A stretch of 6,247 nt of DNA from an uncultured Clostridia bacterium (GTDB lineage Bacteria; Bacillota; Clostridia; Oscillospirales; Ruminococcaceae). The stretch covers positions 1-6,247 of the forward strand of contig CAMVBT010000152.1 of assembly GCA_947165805.1 (NCBI GenBank). Direction: 5' to 3'. The position numbers were made by a program, and so were the translations under genes. The notes below the pieces were generated by a model, which searched no databases, had not been told where the DNA came from, and saw only the letters and a program-made list of their open reading frames with translations. This document shows positions 5,946 through 6,247 of the stretch, in pieces (the stretch's first letter is position 1; each line of letters opens with the position of its first letter).

Positions 5946-6247
5946 TGGACAAGATAATTTATTTTGATATATGCGCGGTGCCGATATACATTATAGTTAT
6001 CTGCACAACGCTCTACCGCAGGATGACTATGGGAAGGTCGGACAGGCTGTACCTGCTCGGTACCGTTCTGGCGCTCATAGCCGCGCTCTGCGAGATATTC
6101 GAGAGGATAGCCTACATAGCGGATCCGCCGCTCAGCTCCAACGATATCCTGTGGGTAAAGATCTGCGAGTATCTGTATTTCATATCCCGCAACGGTGTAA
6201 CGCTGACGTACTCGTTCTTCGTCATCTCGATGACAAAGACATGGTAC
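5945..6247 (+). CDS. Membrane protein, N-terminal part (possible sensor of a signalling enzyme)
   Basis: The ATG at 5945 shares its A with the TAA of the previous gene (TAATG). A GGAAGGA site (5928-5934) lies ten bases upstream, which supports this start and translational coupling. The 101 codons seen are open to the window end, so the gene is truncated. The protein begins MDKIIYFDICAVPIYIIVIC, a membrane segment with a very short N-terminal tail, then a basic turn (YRRMTMGRSDR) and two or more further hydrophobic segments (about 34-55 and 70-97). This beginning resembles, from memory, the membrane sensor region of clostridial GGDEF or EAL-type cyclic-di-GMP proteins, but no catalytic domain is visible and the call is weak. 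If correct, it would provide the output that the two kinases lack. Confidence 0.7.
   Translation, partial: MDKIIYFDICAVPIYIIVICTTLYRRMTMGRSDRLYLLGTVLALIAALCEIFERIAYIADPPLSSNDILWVKICEYLYFISRNGVTLTYSFFVISMTKTWY

Overview
The window looks like the end of an assembled contig from a gut-type clostridium, most likely an Oscillospiraceae/Ruminococcus-like Firmicute. This placement is inferred from the GC-rich coding sequence with unusually heavy use of the ATA isoleucine codon, the style of the hybrid histidine kinases (SHEIRTPIN H-boxes, MDHxMPGMDG receivers), strong Shine-Dalgarno sites and the presence of DegV-family sequence. It was not checked against a database. The first ten bases match the 3' end of the Illumina adapter and are probably not genomic.

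Layout, all on the plus strand: (1) the 3' end of a TPR-repeat protein gene (to 464); (2) a 220-bp intergenic region holding a hairpin at the stop codon, two successive terminator-like hairpins (533-570 and 573-600) and a near-ideal extended -10 promoter (602-630); (3) an 862-residue membrane hybrid histidine kinase with HisKA, HATPase, a pseudo-receiver, a true receiver and an HPt domain, ending in a tandem 10-residue repeat; (4) an 890-residue membrane hybrid histidine kinase whose receiver is followed by a complete-length DegV (fatty-acid-binding, FakB-like) domain; (5) the first 101 codons of a membrane protein that runs off the window.

Genes 3 to 5 overlap by one base at each junction (TGATG and TAATG), so they are almost certainly one translationally coupled operon driven by the promoter at 602-630. 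The first kinase carries every phosphorelay module (His, Asp, HPt). The second has His and Asp but a DegV domain where an HPt would often sit. A plausible model is that the HPt of the first protein exchanges phosphate with the receivers of both kinases, while the DegV domain senses a lipid or couples the relay to lipid state. No DNA-binding output domain is visible, so the output may lie in the truncated third gene or elsewhere.

The main point of interest is the kinase-receiver-DegV fusion, together with the loss in its DegV part of the conserved C-terminal histidine and other pocket motifs. This suggests a sensory domain rather than a catalytic partner of a fatty acid kinase.
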